From contig NW_020167531.1 in assembly GCF_001641265.1 (NCBI RefSeq), positions 1,091,465-1,155,464 of the forward strand: a stretch of DNA of 64,000 nucleotides, given 5' to 3'. Source of the DNA: Pseudogymnoascus destructans. Its lineage: Eukaryota > Ascomycota > Leotiomycetes > Thelebolales > Thelebolaceae. Positions within the stretch are counted from its first letter, which is position 1; the number at the start of each line of letters is the position of its first letter. The notes below the pieces were generated by a model. That model was not told the origin of the DNA, did not search any database, and was given only the letters and a program-made list of their open reading frames with translations. Made by a program: the position numbers and the translations under genes. Positions 31,501-43,325 of the stretch are shown piece by piece.

Positions 31501-32221
31501 AAAATTGGGTGCAAAAGTGAATGCCACATTTGTGAAAATGCTGTGCAAAATAGCCGGAAACTGCAAAGCCGGTATCTTCGCCCGCAAAGCGTTCACAAGG
31601 TAGATGTCCGCAAATAGCCATATGGCACAAACGGCTGCCTGACTTGAGTTGTATCCAGTTGTAGAGCCAGGTGGAGTTGTATGCACCCTAGCCTGTATTG
31701 CACTCCAAATACCCAACAACGCCACGGCGCTTCCAATGCAAATACCAATGGTGTTGAGAATTAATGTTTGTATGTACTTAGCGCGAGGCATAATAGTAAT
31801 CGAGAGTACAGCGATAACAGGGACGAGGTAGCCTAAAGTGGTGAATATCTTCACGATGTCGAGGGATTCATACCAGGCGACTGCTATGATGGGAGCGAGA
31901 GATCCTCTATTTTAGTTTTAACCTCATGCAATCCCACAATATGCCAATGGAGTATACCTACTTGAACATCATCTTCAGAGTCCCTAGATTGAGATCAATC
32001 TTTGTCCATATCCTCTTGAGTTTAGACGGTTTGGGTTCCTCCTCATCTTCGGTCCCGTCTTTTTCGGCCTTTGCGTCTTTGGGCTTCGATGCCTCGGCAG
32101 GGTTGTCCCCTACGCCATTCCGCGCATCCTCAGTATCCCTCTCGGCATCTGCTGCTGGCATTTCCCTGTTGTCCATCAGCTCCGGCCTATCTTCCACAGC
32201 GGCTGACATCCTCATAGGCAT
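28523..32221 (-). CDS. BRE4-like ER membrane transporter (6TM N-terminal domain plus ArAE_2/DUF2421)
   Basis: Six exons: 32221-31962, 31906-31333, 31237-29644, 29587-29521, 29473-29093, 29006-28523. They total 3,360 bp or 1,119 residues, with GT-AG introns of 55, 95, 56, 47 and 86 bp that all keep frame. A charged cytosolic start (many Glu, Asp, Lys) precedes a first hydrophobic block (IFTTLGYLVPVIAVLSI...) with about six membrane spans. A long soluble region follows, then a second membrane block (TLTIGIVAFLKDTQLFFIKQRLVWAMIIIAIGMN). The C-terminus (about 300 residues) fits the former DUF2421. The layout is that of brefeldin-A-sensitivity protein 4 and FUSC-like exporters; the substrate is unknown. 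The gene is intact and has no mobile DNA inside, so it is a host gene. Confidence 0.88.
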
Positions 32222-33008
32222 CAGTCGCTCAATTGATTTTCGACTGGTATATATTTAGGTGGTTTGGGACACAAGGTGAACCAAACCACTATGTAAACCA
32301 GACATTGAGACCAAAATTACGTACTAGGCCACTTTTGTAGAAAACGGTAGCGTGAAAACGTTTTTCCGGCTTAATAGGGTTATCTTGCCCCACCCTGAGA
32401 TGATTCTGTTGCGAGTAATTTAGTACTCCGTATGTAAATCTCCCATCACCCTAATCAGTCTCTTGGCGCACCGGAACAGAAGCCTCACAGTAAATACAGA
32501 ATGCACAATATATAGATTAATTGAATTACTACCCTATCCTACTTATAGGCCTCGGGGGGAACCCCGAAACCCTGACAAACTGAGGGCTCTTCAGCTTCAG
32601 CTGTGATGGAATTCGGTGGCTCCATAAGGCCTACAGTACAGCACCGGAGCTTCCGAGCCAACCCGGCAGTCGGACTTCGGACTCCACCTTCAGGGTAAGG
32701 GGTAAGGGGTAAGCATACTCTAATCAAGCCATGGCCGTTGCACCCTTGCCGGAAACCGCGCTAGGCAGGAGTACTACGGGCCCAACCAAGCCAAGTACAG
32801 TAGCAGGCCGCCCGCATAGGTTGGGCGTAAAAGGCAGGGCAAGGGCAGGGTGCGAGAATCTGGTGTTATGGCTGGCTTTATATACGGAGGTATAGTTCGT
32901 AAGTTTTGTAGGTGGGGCGTACTATTAAGATTGCGTGAGCATGGGTACGCGTTCAATTGTTTGTATCCTTTTAACGTGTTGTAAGTTTTCCTTTATATAT
33001 TTATACTA
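32222..33008. other. Intergenic region upstream of the transporter gene, no gene seen
   Basis: Holds the likely promoter (32222-32400). Further right a GC-richer stretch (32545-32840) contains three GGGGTAA-type units at about 32694-32715. It looks like degraded repeat sequence but could not be assigned. It ends at the TA (33007-33008) next to a pogo terminal repeat. Confidence 0.5.
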
Positions 33009-34458
33009 ACGTGGTTTATCAGTACGTCGGACATATCAGTACCTCGGACACTTTTCATTGGCATTCTACTTTGAATATCAATAAATCAACCATAACATAT
33101 TAAATTAACTATAACTAAGCGGAATCAGATGAACTAGACATATCTATAGCTTCTTGACAAGTTCGCGCATTATGACCAGCTTTTCCACAGATCCCACAGC
33201 ATCGCCTAGACGGTTGCCCCTCCTTGCGACTACCCCCAACCGCACGTACGTCGTGTCGTACCTGCTCATCCACATCCTTCTGTGCGATAATAGCCTGTGC
33301 ATCCTCTACTATAAGTGCACCTCCTTCACGGACACGAGCCTTTTTAGCCCTGCGGCGTTTGCTAAGGGCTTCGTTGGCTGCTCGAAGGGTACGTACCTCA
33401 GCAGACAGAAGGGTGTTCTCATGTGCTAGTCGCTCCGTACCCTTTGCCAATGCAATAACTGTCCCGAAGAGTGGAGTTGGCGAGCTTCCTTGGTGACGGG
33501 CAATTCGATTTCGAACGAGGGTTGTTTGTGAAAGAGCTTCAGTTGGGTTGGAAGGGGTCTGGGAGACCCAAGGGTTGGTGTTGGCAGTAGAGGGTCTAGA
33601 GGGAGTTGGAGTCCGTAACCTCACGTCAAGCTTTGAAAGCACTGCTTGCGGGTCGAAAGGCACTAAGCCAGCTCCGCGGAACCCGGACTGGGCGTTTTGG
33701 GCTGTCATGGATTCCAGATATGCTGCTCTAAAGGCGAGAAAGAACTCGACCTTGGTAATGTGGTTGATATGAGCCTTAATGAAGGTCTCAATCTGCCGAC
33801 CATATGCCCGCTTCAACACACTAAAGCACCCGACATCAAGTGGCTGAGTTAAATGAGACGAGTGGGGAGGTAGTCCAAGAGTTATAATGTTGTGTGCCTT
33901 GCAGTACTCTTGGAACTCGGCCGATTCATGACTCTTGTGCCCGTCTAACACCAGCATTCGATATGGACCCCTTGCACGAACAGCAGTATGTTTGTCGAAG
34001 TGTTTCAACCATTCTAGACCTGTCTCATTGTTTGTCCATCCATTGCTTGTCGGTTTAACAACCCAGTTGTGTGGAAGGCCGACGTCTGTATACCAATTTG
34101 CAAGATGATTCTTGCCTTTAACTACCAAAAATGGAGGAATACTCCAGCCGTCACTGTTGATACAAGCAATCGCTGTAGCCCATTCCCGATTCCCTGGCTG
34201 AACTGCCTTACCTCTGCCAAGTCGATCTGCACGGGTAACAACCATTGCAGGGCAAATCACACCCATCATAAACCCAGTTTCGTCAAAGTTATAGAAGTCG
34301 CAGTCCAAAACACCATATTTTGCCCTCATATTTTCCACTAGTCGAAACCACGCGCCAATTAGTTCAGGATCTTCGCACAAGGCCCTTTGGAAGTCGTAAA
34401 CGCGATTAAAATGCGTCTTTAATTCTGGACGTCGTTGTACAAATCGGTGGGCCCAGAG
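33009..34458 (-). pseudogene. pogo-type element F, 5'-truncated transposase
   Basis: The 3' end is marked by ACGTGGTTTATCAGTACG at 33009, preceded by TA. The minus-strand frame from about 34458 to 33115 is open: RFVQRRPELKTHFNRVYDFQRALCEDPE, then NFDETGFMMG, VLDGHKSH, QPLDVGCFSVLKR and a CCHC knuckle CGICGKAGHNARTC. The catalytic triad and knuckle are therefore intact. The first ~100 codons and the 5' terminal repeat are gone, replaced at 34463 by a piece of 929-family LTR. Confidence 0.85.
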
Positions 34459-34462
34459 CTTT

Positions 34463-34586
34463 TATGTCATAACTTAACCAATCTTGTGGGTAACTAAAGA
34501 GTGATGACATGTAATGAATCATAGAGGTTCGTAGGAGCTTTTAGAGCTATCGTTCATGCTCCTAGGCCTCTAGTTGGTAGAGATGG
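34463..34586 (+). repeat. Fragment of a 929-family LTR
   Basis: Matches about 5838-5960 of the solo LTR at 5295 (TGTCATAACTTAACCAATCTTG, then the CTAGGCCTCTAGTTGGTAGAGAT block) with a few differences. No LTR ends and no target duplication. It bridges the truncated pogo element F and the truncated gypsy element to its right. Confidence 0.85.
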
Positions 34587-34614
34587 TGAGTGCGCCCTGG
34601 CTCAGAGGGTATTT

Positions 34615-36503
34615 TTAGCTTAGAGTCGCAGACAGTAACGACTCTGTTTCTTCCGCTTGGTCTTTCCCTCCGTGATCGTAATTTTGTTCCTTTCCCGTCT
34701 CCCATGCCGTAACCCCTCCCAATAGTTCTCTAGGTGGACCTGGAAACTCTGGGTATTCCGTCTGAAACTCTCTGAGTTTATGGGGAGAGTTTATGAAGTT
34801 TGACGCTGGGTACCACTCTGGGTCCAGATCGTATCCGACCCAACTAACCCGGTATTGTAGTTGCTTCTGGTGGAGCCTTACGGCGAGGATCTTTTCCATT
34901 TCCCATTCCTCTACGCCATCTATCACTTCGCTGCTAGGCTCAGGCGGATCCTGACCAGGTAGGGGATTATTCGGATCCTTCATGAGTACGTCTGGTAAGA
35001 ACACATGGTGTATTTGAGAACCGGTAGGTAGTTCCAATCGGAACGCATGCCCAATCCGTTCCAGCACCGTATATGGTCCGACCCATTGTTGGCCCAACTT
35101 GCGGCTAGGACGAGAGTTTTTCAAATTTTTGGTCGATAGGTACACTCTATCTCCCCAGTCGATGGCCCTTCGGTGACAATTTGCGTGCTTAGACATTTCC
35201 TCTTGTGACTTTTCCATGTTTTCCTTTGCGTGGACCCATGCGGTATGCATTCGGTCTGCAACCGCCTTGGCTTCCTCTCAGTTTAGGGTCTCCCGGGGGT
35301 TGGTGCTTTTCAGAGTGTTCCAATCCCAACTCGTACGCGGATCGGTTCCGTACTTGAGTTGGTAGGGGGTCATGCCAATGGATGCGTGGGGGAGTGTCAT
35401 TTGCACGCGGTCCATTATGGGGATGACTTCGCTCCAGTTATCCTGGTAATGGGATACGAAAGGCCTCACTCTCTGATCAATGTATCGGTTCATGATTTCC
35501 GTCTGCCCATCGGTCTGCTTATGATAGGCAGTCGACAGCTTAACCTTAACGCTGATAATTCGACAGAACTCCTGCCAAAAAGATGATACAAATTGGGGTC
35601 CGTGGTCGCTTACAATCGACTCCAGAGTGTGTCCGAATCGGTATATCCATTCGATGAACAATTGCGCCATCTGCCGGGCAGTTGTGGTTTGTAGCAAGGT
35701 ATGGTCACCGAACTCTTTCCGAGTCAGTCCATAAACACTAAGATGCTGTCGTATCCATGCCTGTCCCTTGGGAACTCCTTGAAGTCCATGGTGAGGTGTT
35801 GCATAGGATATTCGGGTATGGGTAGTGGGTGTAGGAATCCTTGTTGCTTAGTGACATTGGTGTGAGAAAGCCGGCATGTCACGCAGTTTCGTACATACCG
35901 CAAACAGTCCGCTTCCATCCCGACCCAATGATACTTTGGAGCGAGCAATTGGTAGGTTTTCCTGCCACTTGGATGTGCTGACGACACTTGATTGTGTGCT
36001 TCTCGGATCAGTTTCGTACATAGGTCGGTGTGGCGATTCACACATAGGTGGCCTTTGTACAGGAGGAGCTGGTCGTTCATCGCGAATCCGTCTGGTAGGG
36101 GTTGTTTCGCGCGAGTCTCGGTGAACGACTTCCGATTGTCGGCACATAGTGCCTCTATTAAATTGAAGGGCACCTGTGCCTTGGGGGTGTCCATCGAATT
36201 AATTGATGCTATGTAGCTCTCGGCGAGTTCGGTGCTGATTCGGGGGTGCAGGCGGCTTGGACCCAATACCCTCACCCTACTATCAAGCTTGACTTTCTGC
36301 TGCGTTACCAAGTTTTGGTCTCTTCGGCTCAGAATATCTGCCTTCTGGTTATTCTTGCCCGCGGTGTACGTAATGCAGAAGTTGAAGTCGGAGAGTAGCT
36401 CCATCCATCGAACCTGCTTCGCGGTGAGAACCTTGGTAGACATGAAATATTCCAGCGAACGGTGGTCAGTGTACACGTCGACTCGGTGGCGCACCGAAGC
36501 CAA
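34615..36503 (-). pseudogene. RNase H end, integrase and chromodomain-like end of the decayed gypsy element
   Basis: From 36503: YTDHRSLEYFMSTKVLTAKQVRWMELLSDFNF (RNase H end), integrase zinc region (HNQVSSAHPSGRKTYQLL, CVTCRLSH), and TMDFKEFPR. After a base shift near 35715 come VSDHGPQFVSSFWQEFC and GQTEIMNRYIDQ (DDE core). After a TGA at 35280-35278 comes the SH3-like part (DRVYLSTKNLKNSRPSRKLGQQWVGPYTVLERIG), then a chromodomain-like segment (EWEMEKILAVRLHQKQLQYRVSWVGYD) ending at 34615. Confidence 0.85.
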
Positions 36504-36505
36504 CT

Positions 36506-38608
36506 CTAGCCTCCATTTTCCGAAGGCATTATTGCGAATAGTTCCTTGTCGTGGATCTCCCAGTTGATCTCATGTCCGGATAGGACATGACTGTAAAAGC
36601 TTACGGGGTACCATCGCTTGTCAGGGTGTTCTTGAGAGAGGACACCAGCTACGACTCCATCGGAGGAATCTGTCTCCAGCTTCGTAGGCAATTCAGGGTT
36701 GAAGTGGTGAAGTGCCTGTACTGCTAGGAGTTGCCGGCGCAATTCCTCAAAAGCAGCCTCGCATTCGTCTGTCCATCGGAACGGCTCCGAGGGACTAGTG
36801 ATGGTGGTGAGGGGCTTTGCTATTTTGCCAAAATTGCGAATGAATTGTCTATAGAAGCCACAGAATCCCAGGTAGGACTTCACACCCGTAACAGTAGTCG
36901 GTCGGATCCAGTTACGAAGGGGTTTGATTTTGTCAGGGTCCGCTTCGACACCGGAGGTAGTGAGAATGTAACCCAAGTATTTTGTCCTGGTGATGTTGAA
37001 CTCGCATTTGTTCAAATCAGCTTGGAGTCCAGCTTCTCAGAGACGCTGTAGGACCTTATGCACATGCTCTATCCATAGGGTCCTCTGAATAGATTAGGAT
37101 GTCATCTAAGTATGCAGTACAGAAGTCGTTTAAGTATTGCATCAGGACGTCATTCATATACCGCTGATAGGTTGCGGGACCGTTCGTCAGTCCAAATGGC
37201 AGCACTTTGCACTTATAGGATCCATAGCGAGTCTGAAAGGTTGTGTACTCTTCCGAGTCGGGGTGCATCCGTATGCGATGGAAGGCTTGTCTGATATCTA
37301 GCTTCGTGAAGATTTTTGCTTTCGACACCCGTCCTAGTAGTTCGTCGATACGTGGGATGGGGTAGGGATCATTCCGGGTGAGGCCATTTAACTTCTGGTA
37401 ATCGATGCAAAATCTTAATTTGCCATCCGCTTTCTTTACGAATAGGATAGGGGACGCAAAGGGGCTGTTGCTGTTGACGATGAAGCCTTTCTTTAGGTTC
37501 TCTAACAGATATTGCTTGGTAGCCTTAAGCTCTTCGGTGCCCTGTCGATATAATGGGGAGAAAGCATTTGGTAAAGGGGCTTCGAGCTGTATCTTGTGGT
37601 CGTATATGCGGTGTGGGGGGATTCGATCCAATTCCAACTTCGAAAGACATTGGTGTACTTCCGGTGCATATGCGGAAGCTTCTGCTGGATGAGGCGGAGC
37701 GTTTCTTCATCCTCTACCAACTCCTTTTCATGAATGATCTGATCGATTTCGTAGATGCTAGGCTGAAAAAACTCGGAGTAGCTTCGCATCATCTCGTGGT
37801 GGAAAGCATTTGCACTGATTTCGCAGATATGCATGGGCGTAAACCTATGTACTAGGGTTTTCTGCGGTGGGGGAGAAACCTCCTGGTTTCATAGTGGGTT
37901 CGATGGCGTATCGGTGATCTCTTCGTAGTCAGAAATTATCACTTTCATTTCCATCGAGCGTCCGCCTGCGCGGCGTCTGTCTTCGCGGTGGATTGTGGAA
38001 TCCCGGCGATTCGCATCCGACTGGTATGCAGGATGTTTAATGGACGTTTCGCGTGAGTGGTAGGGCAAGGTGATCTCCTTGCTCCAGCTAGGAGTCGGCG
38101 GGTACTCCTTTGGCCATACTAACCGGCTCTTTGCAGAGTCGAGTAGTATTCAGAAGCGGCTGAAAAGCTTCTTCCCAATTATCACATCTTGTGCTCCGAG
38201 GTCCAGGAGTACAAAGGGGCAGTTATATATTCGGCGTCCTTCAACTGTTAAGTGTAACAGAATATACTCCGATACGTGGCCTTGGATTTTGCGCTGAAAT
38301 CCACGTATGGGTACAGAGTAGGGTAGTTTCCGTATGGGGCTCTGAAGCGTTTTCGACAGTCGTATTGCGAAAGGCTTGTTAATGACGAGGTAGCCATTTG
38401 CTCCTGTTTCTGCTAGGGACTTCGTTTGCACCCCGAGTCCATTCATACTCAGGGTCATGTCGACTAAGAACTGGGTGCCTCCCAGGAGTTCTCGTAAGTC
38501 TAGTCCTCGTAAGTCACATTTGCATAGACCTAGGAAGGAGCCTTCTCCTAGGCCTCGTCGTTTTCCTCGAGGGACGCATCCGATTGAAGTTCCACGGCTT
38601 CTTCCCAT
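36506..38608 (-). pseudogene. Protease, RT and RNase H start of the decayed gypsy element
   Basis: The retropepsin-like part reads SLAETGANGYLVI where D-[ST]-G-A is expected, so the catalytic Asp has become Glu. RT has FCIDYQKLNGLTRNDPYPIP and the catalytic AYLDDILIYS, then a base shift near 37050. After it come CEFNITRTKYLGYIL, the connection domain, and RNase H ETDSSDGVVAGVLSQ. The loss of the catalytic Asp and the shifts make it non-functional. Confidence 0.85.
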
Positions 38609-39245
38609 TGTTCTTCTGCCTCGGGGTCATTACGGTCAATTTCCTTGATAGTAGCGTTAAGGGAACATTTGTCCTGGAAATGGCCGGGCTTGCCACACTT
38701 GAAACAGTTCCCTGAGGGCGCAGGGACTGCAGTTCTCACACGTTCCGGTATGGCTGGCTTGGGGAGGAACATGGTTCGGGTGAACAGAGCGGGTGTGGTT
38801 CGAGTCGGCTTCGACGCTGATGCCTTTGCCATATCTGTGGTACGTGTTGACATCCTTGCGAGGGCGGGTAGTGGATTCAATTTGTTGTTCCGGCGCCGTT
38901 CCTGATCGAAGGCAGTAAGTTCTCGTACCATGGTCTGGTAGTCTCCATTCCATTGGTTTTTGATAATCGCGACGCGGCTGCGGAATTGGGGAGTCAACTT
39001 GTTCCACATATACCGAAACCATTCCAACTCGGAGACTTGTCCTATGATAGCTACACTTCGGAAACAAGCCTTAAACTCTGGGAAGGTTTCGCTAGCATGC
39101 CCTTTCTCTCCCATTTGCAGGTTGTCGAAGAGGTTCCTGGCCTGTTCCGTCTCGTTGCCTGTGAGGTAGTATGAACCTAGTAGATCCATCATCTCCTCAG
39201 CACTGCGAAACCCATGCGTAGCGGACAGGTATTGGGGCTCTAGGT
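38548..39245 (-). pseudogene. Gag fragment of the decayed gypsy element
   Basis: Starts inside Gag (NNLEPQYLSATHGFRSAEEMMDLLGSYY), truncated at 39245 by the LTR. It includes a helical Gag core (FRSVAIIGQVSELEWFRYMWNKLTPQFRSR), a Pro/Thr-rich linker, one CCHC knuckle CFKCGKPGHFQDKC and an acidic end. The last 60 bp overlap the protease frame in another register, as is common for gag/pol borders. Confidence 0.85.
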
Positions 39246-39476
39246 TGTTACGATTATAGCTTACAGCTTGTTATGGTTGTTATGGTTGTTATGGTTGTTA
39301 TGGTTGTTACGGTTGTTACGGGTGCAGCCTTAGCCACCAAGGCTACAGCCGCTAAGCGGACAACATTACGAGGAATAGCCTCACCTTCCTTCCTTCTTCT
39401 TCTTCTTCTCTCTTTAGATTCAATCTAGCTTATTATTCTCCGGACTGGCTTCTTGACCTCCGTGACCATCGTAACA
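39246..39476 (+). repeat. 5' LTR, 231-bp family
   Basis: Perfect 9-bp inverted termini TGTTACGAT/ATCGTAACA. It contains TTATGGTTG-type tandem units (39271-39320) and a long pyrimidine run (39382-39414), but no TATA box. There is no matching target duplication with the right flank (TAGGT versus TAAGA), as expected for an LTR followed by internal sequence. The bases after it form a primer site (next entry). Confidence 0.82.
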
Positions 39477-39489
39477 TAAGATTGAATCT
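39477..39489 (+). other. Self-complementary primer-binding site (Tf1-like)
   Basis: AGATTGAATCT at 39479-39489, two bases after the LTR, is the exact 11-nt reverse complement of AGATTCAATCT at 39416-39426 in the LTR. That LTR segment directly follows a pyrimidine run, a common fungal start-site context. In Tf1-like elements the first 11 nt of the RNA fold back on such a site and prime reverse transcription. Confidence 0.65.
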
Positions 39490-39791
39490 CACCTTTCTTT
39501 TGCTCTCTGAGCCTGAACCTTGATACTGAAATTTGAATTCCCTTCTTTGGAAACCCTACAACCATATCCTAAAGTCGATTCCAGAACACCACAGAACACA
39601 CCAGAAACACCAGAACACCACAGACTTCATAGATCAGACCTTTCACAACGCTCCCTCGACAAGGAATATAGCTGTGAGGGAAGTGTGCTCCTCTCCAGTG
39701 GCTCCTACAGTCAACAAACTGTGCAATAGGGCCTTTGGCAATACGAGTCTGATCTACTGAATACGAAAACTGAAAGAATAGCAAAGCTGCT

Positions 39792-41058
39792 ATGGCACAC
39801 ACAGCCAAAGAAAAAGCCAAGATGGCTGACCGAAACCCAGAAGACTATGAGTCTATAAATGAGAAAACAACCTTGGCAGATGAGTCTGAGAAGAAAGATG
39901 AACTTCAAGATGACTTCCTCGAAGCCCAAGAAGATTTCAAGAGGATGGGCAAAACAGCTCAAGAAAGATACCAGTCTATACTATAAACGGCCACCAGATG
40001 AGGAATTGGAATGTCAACACCTACACTGAATTCCAAAAGCTGTCACCTAGCAGCCAAGAGTACGCCTGGTCAATGTTGAAAGCCATTATGAAGGACTACC
40101 TCATCATCGGTCAAGCTTCTGATGCTACTATTGCAGAGCGAAATGATGCTATTCTACAGCTCCAAGAAGAAATTCAAGACAAGGATGAAAAGATTACTGA
40201 ACTGCAAGGCATTCAAAAATATCTTGAGAATACAGCTCCTATTCGCAATGCAGCACCTCGCCAGTCTGCTCACATTCCGTATCCTCCTATTCTTACGGAT
40301 GGGATTGAACCAGCTTTTGAAGACTGGGTTGTGAAGATTCGACTCAAGCTGGAAGCCAACATCGACCACTTCCCAAATGACAAGATGCAGATGAGTTAAC
40401 TCCAAAGAAGACTAGGAGGACTCGCAGTTTGCCATGTGAACCCAAGGCTTCGCATTACCTCACCAAACATGCTTCAGTCAGCAGAAGAAATCCTCCAACT
40501 CCTCGAGAAAGTGTTTAGCGACCCCAATAGGAGACACACTGCACAAACTGAGTATCGCAAGTTATACCAAGGCAAGAATACCTTCACAACATTCTGGGCT
40601 GAATTCCAGAGACTCACTGCAGAGCTGGACTACTCAGAAGAGACCTTGCTTGACGATCTCTGATTTAAAATCAACCAAGGCATGCAGAAGCCCTTGTTGC
40701 AGAAGTGGGAGCTACCACCCTACATGAATTCGCGAAGAAATGCATGCTTGTGGACCAAAACCTACAGAGAATTCAAGAAAAGGAGAAGAGAATAAAGCCA
40801 CAGCCGTTCGCCTACCAGAAGCAGAGTGGCCAGAGCCCTACTGCTAGTACTGCTGTTGAAATAGTGGCACCACAGAAGAAGCTCTACCGCTCTCCCCACC
40901 AAGATCCTGAGAAAGAATCGCTCATGAAGCTTGGCAAATGCTTCCATTGCCACGAAAGCGGCCATCGTGCTCATGACTGCCCTCAGAAACAGAAAGGCAG
41001 ACTCAATGAGATCTCTGATACTGAGGATCCTACCCAGTATGAATCGGAAAAAGAATAG
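39792..41058 (+). pseudogene. Gag remnant of the 231-LTR element
   Basis: ATG at 39792, acidic/basic helical start (AHTAKEKAKMADRNPEDYES), shifts near 39985 and 40400, a TGA at 40661-40663, and the Gag core (NTFTTFWAEFQRLTAELDYSEETLLDDL). The CCHC knuckle CFHCHESGHRAHDC lies at about 40941-40982. No single frame spans the gene. Confidence 0.8.
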
Positions 41059-41129
41059 CCTCTAGAAAAGACGTCGCTAGAGGTTCTACAGCAAGAATTG
41101 CCTCCTCTGCCTCATCATTATCCCATTTC

Positions 41130-43325
41130 GACTATGACACTCCATTCTTAGCTACCTGCAGAATAGGAAGGAATCAAATTGTCATGCAAGCCTTAATGGA
41201 TAGTGGTGCACAATGGAAGCTTTGTGAATGCTGTTGACGCAAAACAAATTTGTGAAATTGAGAACATCTCTCCTATCCAACTTATAAAACCAAAGAACAT
41301 CGAAGGATTTAATGGAGTTGCAGCACCTACAGTTACGCATGCTATATACCCTCGACTGCAAATTGGAGATCACGTTGAAAGTCTATGCCCTCTATTCATT
41401 ACTACTCTTGGGAAACATTCTATCATTCTTGGGAAAGCTTGGATGAAGCAGCATGGAGTCACACTCAATATGGTAAATGACCAAGTCATCTTTACAAAGG
41501 GTCACTGCCAGCACACTACACCAACAGACACTTTAAAAGTGAAAAGTACAAGTCCCCAAGCTGAGAAGGAAATACAAGATAAAGAAGCTCTGAAGCCAGC
41601 CCTCCAACCTCATTATAAGAACAAGAACAAATGCACTGTTACAATGATTGGAGCTGCAACATTCAATATGCTTCGGAAGCAGAAAGGAGCTAAGGTTTTT
41701 GCAGTATCATTTAAAGATATACTCGCTGAACAAGCAAAGGAGGAAACGAAAGAAATCGACCACTGATCCTCCCAAAGGAGTTCCATAAATATCTCGATGT
41801 GTTCTCAAAACAGGCTGCAGACAAGCTCCCGCCTCACAGATATGCAGACCATCACATTGTGTTAGAAGGGAACTCAAAACTAGGGCATGCACCACTCTAT
41901 AACATGTCTCGAGAAGAGCTTGATCTTGTGAAGAAATACGTGGAGGACAATCTTACCAAAGGATTCATCGAAGCTAGCAAAGCACCATTTGCCTCACCTG
42001 TGTTATTTGTACGCAAACCAGGAGGTGGACTTCGATTTTGCATAGACTATCACAAACTAAATGCGATCACAAGGAAAGACTCATACCCACTTCCCCTCAT
42101 TGATGAAACATTGGCTCAAATCACAGATGCCAAATATCTTACAAAGATTGATATTAGACATGCCTTTAATCGAATTCGCATGCAGACAGAGGAGGACGAA
42201 GATCTGACAACATTCAAAACTCGATTTGGATCATACAAATACGAAGTTCTCCCATTTGGACTTATGAATGGCCCAGCAACATTCCAACGATATATGAATG
42301 AAACATTAATGGAATACATAAACAAATTTGTCACTGCATACATGGACGATCTTCTTGTCTATAGCACAAGTAAGGAGGAACATGTTAAGCATGTCAAAAT
42401 GGTTCTACAAAAGCTTTGAGAAGCAGGACTACAAGCAGATGTAGCAAAATGCGAATTCTTCGTTCAAGAGACAAAATTCTTAGGACTCATCATTGGAGTT
42501 AATGGAATTCGCATGGATCCTGGAAAGGTGAACACTATACTCGATTGGAAAGCACCAAAATCATTACGGGACACACAAGCTTTTATCGGATTCTGTGTGT
42601 TCTATTGAAGGTTTATCAAGAACTATTCAAACATCATGAAACCACTCGTCAACTTGACGAAAAAAGACCATGTCTTCGAATGGACAGAAGCATGTCAGGA
42701 AGCATTCACACTTCTGAAAAAGACTGTCACAGAAGCCCCAGTCTTACGACATTTTGATAGAGAGAAGACAGCCTATGTTGAAGCTGATGCCTCAGATTTT
42801 ATTTCCTCAGGGGTACTGTCACAGAAAGATGACAAGGGAATCCTACATCCAGTTGCATTCTTCTCGAAAAAGATGGCACCTGCAGAATGCAATTATGAAA
42901 TCTACGACAAGGAGTTACTCACCATCATCAGATGCTTCGAAGCATGGAGACCAGAAGTCGAGGGCACAGCAATGCCAGTCCAAGTTTGTCAGATCACAAG
43001 AGTCTTGAATACTTCATGACAACAAAGAAGCTTACTCGAAGGCAAGCTCGATGGGCTGAGTTTCTGTCAAGGTATTCAAGATGACCTGGGAAACAGAACG
43101 GAAAAGAAGATGCATTAACTCGAAGACCAGGAGATAGACCAGAAGGGAACGAAGAAGATGACCGCCAAAAACAACAACTTCAAACCCTGCTACCACTCAA
43201 GAGACTCCATCCAGACCTCCAAGAGATAAGGAAATTCGAAGATGCTAAGGTGAATCAAGACATCCAACTCGCGCCAGTCCACCTACAGGAAGCAAGTATT
43301 CTAGACAAAATCCAAACTGCGCAAC
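41130..43325 (+). pseudogene. Protease-RT-RNase H remnant of the 231-LTR element
   Basis: Protease LMDSGA at about 41195 is followed by a base shift and then a good retropepsin body (HSIILGKAWMKQHGV). RT from 41799 has GGLRFCIDYHKLNAITRKDSYPLP and YMDDLLVYS. A TGA at 42417-42419 and a second near 42606 both fall where Arg is expected (L-x-EAG, FY-x-RF), so CGA to TGA changes are likely. RNase H has [16 protein letters not shown] and breaks down after 43020. No integrase remains. Confidence 0.83.

Larger units (their letters stand above)
34587..39245 (-). mobile_element. Decayed gypsy element (no LTRs left), minus strand
   Basis: Gag, protease, RT, RNase H and integrase can be followed from 39245 down to 34615 with shifts near 38150, 37050, 36505 and 35715 and a stop at 35280. 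Both ends are cut: the gag start by an LTR at 39246 and the 3' end by an LTR fragment at 34586. It is a distinct lineage from the other gypsy copies in the window. Confidence 0.88.
39246..43325 (+). mobile_element. Decayed gypsy element with 231-bp LTR, 3' part missing
   Basis: The 5' LTR is followed by a leader (39477-39791), gag, protease, RT and RNase H on the plus strand. It is cut at about 43325, before integrase, by a piece of 929-family LTR. Several stops and shifts are present. It lies directly against the gag of the previous element (39245/39246), so it may have inserted there and later lost its 3' half by rearrangement. Confidence 0.85.

Noticed and set aside
32694..32715. GGGGTAA repeats resembling telomeric sequence
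   Set aside because: Only three units, not a fungal telomere repeat array, and surrounded by non-telomeric sequence.
39265..39320. Regularly repeated TTATGGTTG units considered as a CRISPR-like array
   Set aside because: Units are 9 bp with no spacers. It is a simple tandem repeat inside a 231-bp LTR of a eukaryotic element.
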